The notes below the pieces were generated by a model. The model searched no databases. It was not told the origin of the DNA and saw nothing but the letters and a program-made list of their open reading frames with translations. A stretch of DNA of 64,000 bases, from NCBI RefSeq assembly GCF_020447315.1, contig NZ_JAJADQ010000011.1, positions 124,001-188,000 on the forward strand, given 5' to 3'. Positions 60,995-64,000 of this stretch are shown one piece after another. The stretch comes from Hymenobacter nitidus (GTDB taxonomy: Bacteria; Bacteroidota; Bacteroidia; Cytophagales; Hymenobacteraceae). A program made the translations under genes and the position numbers. Every line of letters starts with the position of its first letter. Within the stretch, counting starts at the first letter, position 1.

Positions 60995-62509
60995 TTATTT
61001 TTCTGGCCGTGGCGCCGGCGGCTGGGCCCACACCTGCACCGCCTGCACGGCCCGGTGCCAGTGGCCGATGCCTTCCGCAATAGCCGCCTGATTGGCCTTG
61101 GGAGTGAAGGCCGTGTCGGATTGCCCCAGGGCCTGCAGCTCGGCCACGCTGCCCCAATAGCCTACGGCCAGGCCCGCCAGATAAGCAGCGCCCAGGGCGG
61201 TAGTTTCCGTGATGCGCGGCCGGACAACCTTGGTATTCAGTACGTCGGCCTGAAACTGCATGAGCAGGTTGTTGGCCGAAGCGCCGCCATCCACGCGCAG
61301 CTCGGCAATGGGCAGGCCCGAGTCGGCTTCCATGGCCCGGAGCACGTCCATCACCTGAAAGGCAATGGCCTCCACGGCGGCCCGGGCAATGTGGGCGGCC
61401 GTGGTAGCCCGGCTCATGCCGAAGAGAGTGCCGCGGGCGTAAGGGTTCCAATGGGGCGCGCCCAGCCCGGCAAAGGCCGGCACGAAGTACACGCCCTCGG
61501 TGCTGCCGACCTGCCGGGCCAGCTGCTCCACGTCGGCCGCCGTTTTGATAATGCCCAGGTTGTCGCGCAGCCATTGCACCACCGCGCCGGCCATAAAAAT
61601 GCTGCCCTCCAGCGCGTACTGCACCTGCCCGTCGAGCTGCCAGGCCACGGTCGTCAGCAGGTTATTGCGCGACTCCTTGGGTTCCGTGCCAGTCTGCATC
61701 AGCATAAAGCAGCCCGTGCCGTAGGTGTTCTTGACCATACCTGGCGTGGTGCACAGCTGCCCGAACAACGCCGCCTGCTGGTCGCCGGCAATGCCGGTAA
61801 TGGGAATCTTGGAGGCAAACACGGTGGTTTTAGTTTCCCCATACACCTCGCTCGACTGCCGCACCTGGGGCAGCATGCTGCTCGGAATGTCGAACAGGGC
61901 CAGCAGCTCCTCGTCCCAGCGCAGGGTGTGAATGTTCAGCAGCATGGTGCGCGAGGCATTCGTCACGTCCGTGACGTGCAGCTCGCCCTGGGTGAAGTTC
62001 CAGATCAGCCAACTGTCGATAGTGCCGAAAGCCAGCAGCCCAGCTTCGGCTTTTTTGCGGGCCCCGCGCACGTTGTCCAGAATCCACTTCACCTTGCTGG
62101 CCGAGAAGTAGGCGTCGAGCACAAGGCCGGTCTTGGCCCGAATCATCGGCTCCCGGCCCTCGGCGCGCAGCTGGTCGCAATACGGAGCCGTGCGGCGGTC
62201 CTGCCACACGATGGCGTTGTAGATTGGCTTGCCCGTCTTGCGGTTCCAGACTACCACCGTTTCGCGCTGGTTGGTGATGCCCAGGGCGGCAATGCTCTTG
62301 CCGTTTTGCCCGGCCTTCACCGTAGCCTCGGCCGCCACCCCAGCCTGCGTCGACCAGATTTCCAGCGGGTCGTGCTCTACCCAGCCCGGCTTGGGAAACA
62401 GCTGGGCAAACTCCTTCTGCGCCTGCGCCACGATGCGCCCCTTACGGTCAAACAGGATAGCACGGGAGCTGGTCGTGCCCTGGTCCAGCGCAAGAATGTA
62501 TTTGGCCAT
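60995..62509 (-). CDS. glpK: Glycerol kinase
   Basis: A 504-residue FGGY-family kinase: glycerol + ATP to glycerol-3-phosphate. The N-terminus has YILALDQGTTSSRAILFD (phosphate-binding loop). WQDRRTAPYCDQL, GTIDSWLIWNFTQGELHVTDVTNASRT and GIAGDQQAALFGQ are GlpK hallmarks. NTYGTGCFMLMQTG is the ATP-site motif. It lies 3' of glpD on the same strand, separated by an inverted-repeat element, so glycerol catabolism is encoded together. No glpF is visible between them. Confidence 0.97.
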   Translation of the reverse strand: MAKYILALDQGTTSSRAILFDRKGRIVAQAQKEFAQLFPKPGWVEHDPLEIWSTQAGVAAEATVKAGQNGKSIAALGITNQRETVVVWNRKTGKPIYNAIVWQDRRTAPYCDQLRAEGREPMIRAKTGLVLDAYFSASKVKWILDNVRGARKKAEAGLLAFGTIDSWLIWNFTQGELHVTDVTNASRTMLLNIHTLRWDEELLALFDIPSSMLPQVRQSSEVYGETKTTVFASKIPITGIAGDQQAALFGQLCTTPGMVKNTYGTGCFMLMQTGTEPKESRNNLLTTVAWQLDGQVQYALEGSIFMAGAVVQWLRDNLGIIKTAADVEQLARQVGSTEGVYFVPAFAGLGAPHWNPYARGTLFGMSRATTAAHIARAAVEAIAFQVMDVLRAMEADSGLPIAELRVDGGASANNLLMQFQADVLNTKVVRPRITETTALGAAYLAGLAVGYWGSVAELQALGQSDTAFTPKANQAAIAEGIGHWHRAVQAVQVWAQPPAPRPEK

Positions 62510-62563
62510 GCGGTGAGGTGGTGAAATGGTGAGGTTGATGTTCCGCTGCTCCTTGTTTTGTTT

Positions 62564-62685
62564 GTTATCCTTGATCTGACGTCCACTTTGCGAAGTACCT
62601 TATCACGCCAGAACGAGTAGTCGTTATGTAAGTCGTTCCTATCCCATAAGGTCCTTCACAGGGCGGACGTCAGATCAAGGATGAC
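62564..62685. repeat. Inverted-repeat element, copy 2 (between glpD and glpK)
   Basis: 122 bases. The 40-base left arm (62564-62603) is complementary to the right arm (62646-62685) with several mismatches. The centre holds ACCTTATCACG and AGAACG words shared with the element at 50941-51038. The right arm overlaps the last codons and the stop of glpD. It is not coding, and no transposase is nearby. Confidence 0.75.
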
Positions 62686-64000
62686 AGGCGTATTAGTGGC
62701 TGCTCCACCTGCGCCGGCTCACCTTCTAGCACATAATACCGGGCTACCTGCTCGAAAGCCGCTACCTGCTGCTGTTGCCAGGCGGTGTCCTTGTCCAGCT
62801 CCCGGGCCAGCAGCGCCGCTACTTGCGGGGCCATGCGCAGGGCGGCGCGGGCATCCAGAAACAGCACCCGCACCCGGCGCGCCAGCACGTCTTCCACGGT
62901 GCGGGCCAGCTCGTGGCGGGCGGCCCACACCACTTCGGCCCGGCTGAATTCCAACGACTCGTCCAGCTTTTCGCCTAGCTCGGGCTGCTCGCGCATCAGC
63001 TGCTGCAAAGCCGGCAGGTCGGAGCCGTACACGCTCAGGTGGCTGCGGTGGTCGGGGGTGGACTGGGCGCCGTGAATACGCAGGTGGGCCGTCTGGCTGG
63101 GCGCGGCGGGTAATTGGCCCAGGGCAATGGCTTTGTCCACCACATCCTGACCCATGCGGCGGTAGGTGGTCCACTTGCCGCCCGTGATAGTAATCAGGCC
63201 GGTTTCGGACACCAGAATCTTGTGGCTGCGCGAAATTTCCTTGGTCTTGTCGGAGCCATTCTGCGGCGCGGCCAGGGGCCGTAAGCCGGCAAAAATGCTC
63301 AGCGCGTCGTGGCGCTGCGGGGCACGGGCCAGGTAGCGGCCGGCCGTGCGCAGGATAAACGCAATTTCCTCCTCCAGCGCCCGGGGCTCCAGACTGGCTT
63401 CATCCAGAGGGGTGTCGGTGGTGCCCAGCACTACGCGGCCGTGCCAGGGCACCGCAAACAGCACCCGGCCGTCCTCGGTGCTCGGAATCATCAGGGCCGC
63501 GTCGCCGGGCAAAAAGGAGCGGTCCACCACAATGTGCACGCCCTGACTGGGCCGCACCAGCTTGCGGACGCCGGGCGCGTCGAGCTGCCGGATGTCGTCC
63601 ACGAAGATGCCGGTGGCATTCACTACCGTTTTGGCGTTCAGCGCATAAGTCAGGCCGGTTTCCGCGTCGGTGGCCGTTACGCCTGCCACTTGGCCCGCGG
63701 CATTTTTGCGCAGGCCCGTTACCGGCAGGTGGTTGAGCAGGGTGCCGCCCAATTCAATGGCCGTCTGGGCCAGGTTCACGGCCAAGCGGGCGTCGTCGAA
63801 CTGCCCGTCGTGGTAGAGTACCCCGCCGCGCAGCCCCGCCGGCCTGATGTTGCCCAGGCGCCGCAGCGTGTCGGCTTTACTCAGGTGCTCCGAGTCACCC
63901 AGGCTGAGCTTGCCGGCCAGCAAGTCGTACATCTTCAGGCCCAGTGTGTAGAAAGGCCCGCCCCACCAGGCGTAGTTAGGAATGATAAAATCCTGGTTTT
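62670..64000 (-). CDS. glpD: Glycerol-3-phosphate dehydrogenase, 5' end outside window
   Basis: A flavoprotein fragment of 442 residues. The frame is open to the right edge, where QDFIIPNYAWWGGPFYTLGL (the usual GlpD strand) begins, so about the first 100 residues, with the FAD dinucleotide loop, are missing. The visible parts include NATGIFVDDIRQLD, GVHIVVDRSFLPGDAALMIP, RVLFAVPWHGRVVLGTTDTPLDE and the ITGGKWTTYRRMGQDVVDKA motif, then the C-terminal DAO_C domain. It oxidises glycerol-3-phosphate to dihydroxyacetone phosphate at the membrane. Its last five codons and stop lie in the inverted-repeat element. Confidence 0.95.
   Translation of the reverse strand, partial: NQDFIIPNYAWWGGPFYTLGLKMYDLLAGKLSLGDSEHLSKADTLRRLGNIRPAGLRGGVLYHDGQFDDARLAVNLAQTAIELGGTLLNHLPVTGLRKNAAGQVAGVTATDAETGLTYALNAKTVVNATGIFVDDIRQLDAPGVRKLVRPSQGVHIVVDRSFLPGDAALMIPSTEDGRVLFAVPWHGRVVLGTTDTPLDEASLEPRALEEEIAFILRTAGRYLARAPQRHDALSIFAGLRPLAAPQNGSDKTKEISRSHKILVSETGLITITGGKWTTYRRMGQDVVDKAIALGQLPAAPSQTAHLRIHGAQSTPDHRSHLSVYGSDLPALQQLMREQPELGEKLDESLEFSRAEVVWAARHELARTVEDVLARRVRVLFLDARAALRMAPQVAALLARELDKDTAWQQQQVAAFEQVARYYVLEGEPAQVEQPLIRLSSLI

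Noticed and set aside
61055..62524. 489-codon plus-strand frame
   Set aside because: It is antisense to glpK, which has all kinase motifs on the minus strand.

Overview
The window looks like chromosome of a Hymenobacter-like member of the Bacteroidota (Cytophagales). The evidence is GC-rich coding sequence, several TAnnTTTG-type -7 promoter boxes (the Bacteroidota sigma-A consensus), an Oar-like TonB-dependent receptor followed by a DUF4397 lipoprotein, a secreted beta-helix protein with the Cytophagales-style C-terminal WRTASE module, and many Bacteroidota-style housekeeping genes. The genus is inferred from style and was not tested against any database. I see no rRNA, CRISPR array, phage or intact insertion sequence.

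Layout. 1-13.1 kb: the 5' part of a large secreted beta-helix protein (minus strand, running off the left edge), a small cupin, a serine acetyltransferase/cysteine synthase pair, tRNA-Ala(GGC), the receptor plus DUF4397 lipoprotein unit, an NlpC/P60 lipoprotein, a GlcD-type FAD oxidase, and a bacterial acyl-CoA-binding-protein homologue with a disordered tail. 13.2-44.7 kb: a long surface-glycan locus. It holds an AsnB-type amidotransferase, UDP-glucose dehydrogenase plus UDP-xylose synthase, three separate sets of amino-deoxysugar enzymes (FdtA/QdtA + GNAT + FdtB/QdtB; a VioA/PglE-like aminotransferase + NeuD/PglD-like acyltransferase; WecE-like aminotransferase + WecD-like GNAT), about eleven glycosyltransferases of the GT2, GT4 and GT8 types, two large ArnT/GT39-like membrane proteins, a PglK/MsbA-like ABC flippase, a polytopic membrane protein that could be a polymerase, and an unexpected 2-oxoglutarate/Fe(II) oxygenase. 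44.8-64 kb: mainly housekeeping genes: a TPR protein, an M42-like peptidase, membrane pyrophosphatase, hpt, adk, obgE, grpE-dnaJ, an ECF sigma factor with a membrane partner, a NatAB-like ABC exporter, a ChaN-like protein, two unrecognised proteins, glycerol kinase, and a partial glycerol-3-phosphate dehydrogenase that runs off the right edge.

How it works together (inference): the locus would make UDP-xylose and up to three N-acylated 4,6- or 3,6-dideoxyamino sugars. The last three would draw on dTDP-4-keto-6-deoxyglucose made elsewhere, since no rmlA/rmlB is visible. The sugars would be assembled on a lipid carrier and flipped by the ABC transporter. No initiating phosphoglycosyltransferase, Wzx flippase or oligosaccharyltransferase was recognised, so whether the product is a polysaccharide or a protein-linked glycan is open. 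The middle of the locus (about 19.9-28.7 kb) is visibly richer in A/T than its flanks, which suggests separate acquisition.

Small structures include eight strong hairpin terminators, two copies of a roughly 100-120 bp inverted-repeat element (50.9 and 62.6 kb, the second supplying the stop codon of glpD), and two copies of a 44-45 nt CCACGGATT-type repeat placed just after glcD and dnaJ.
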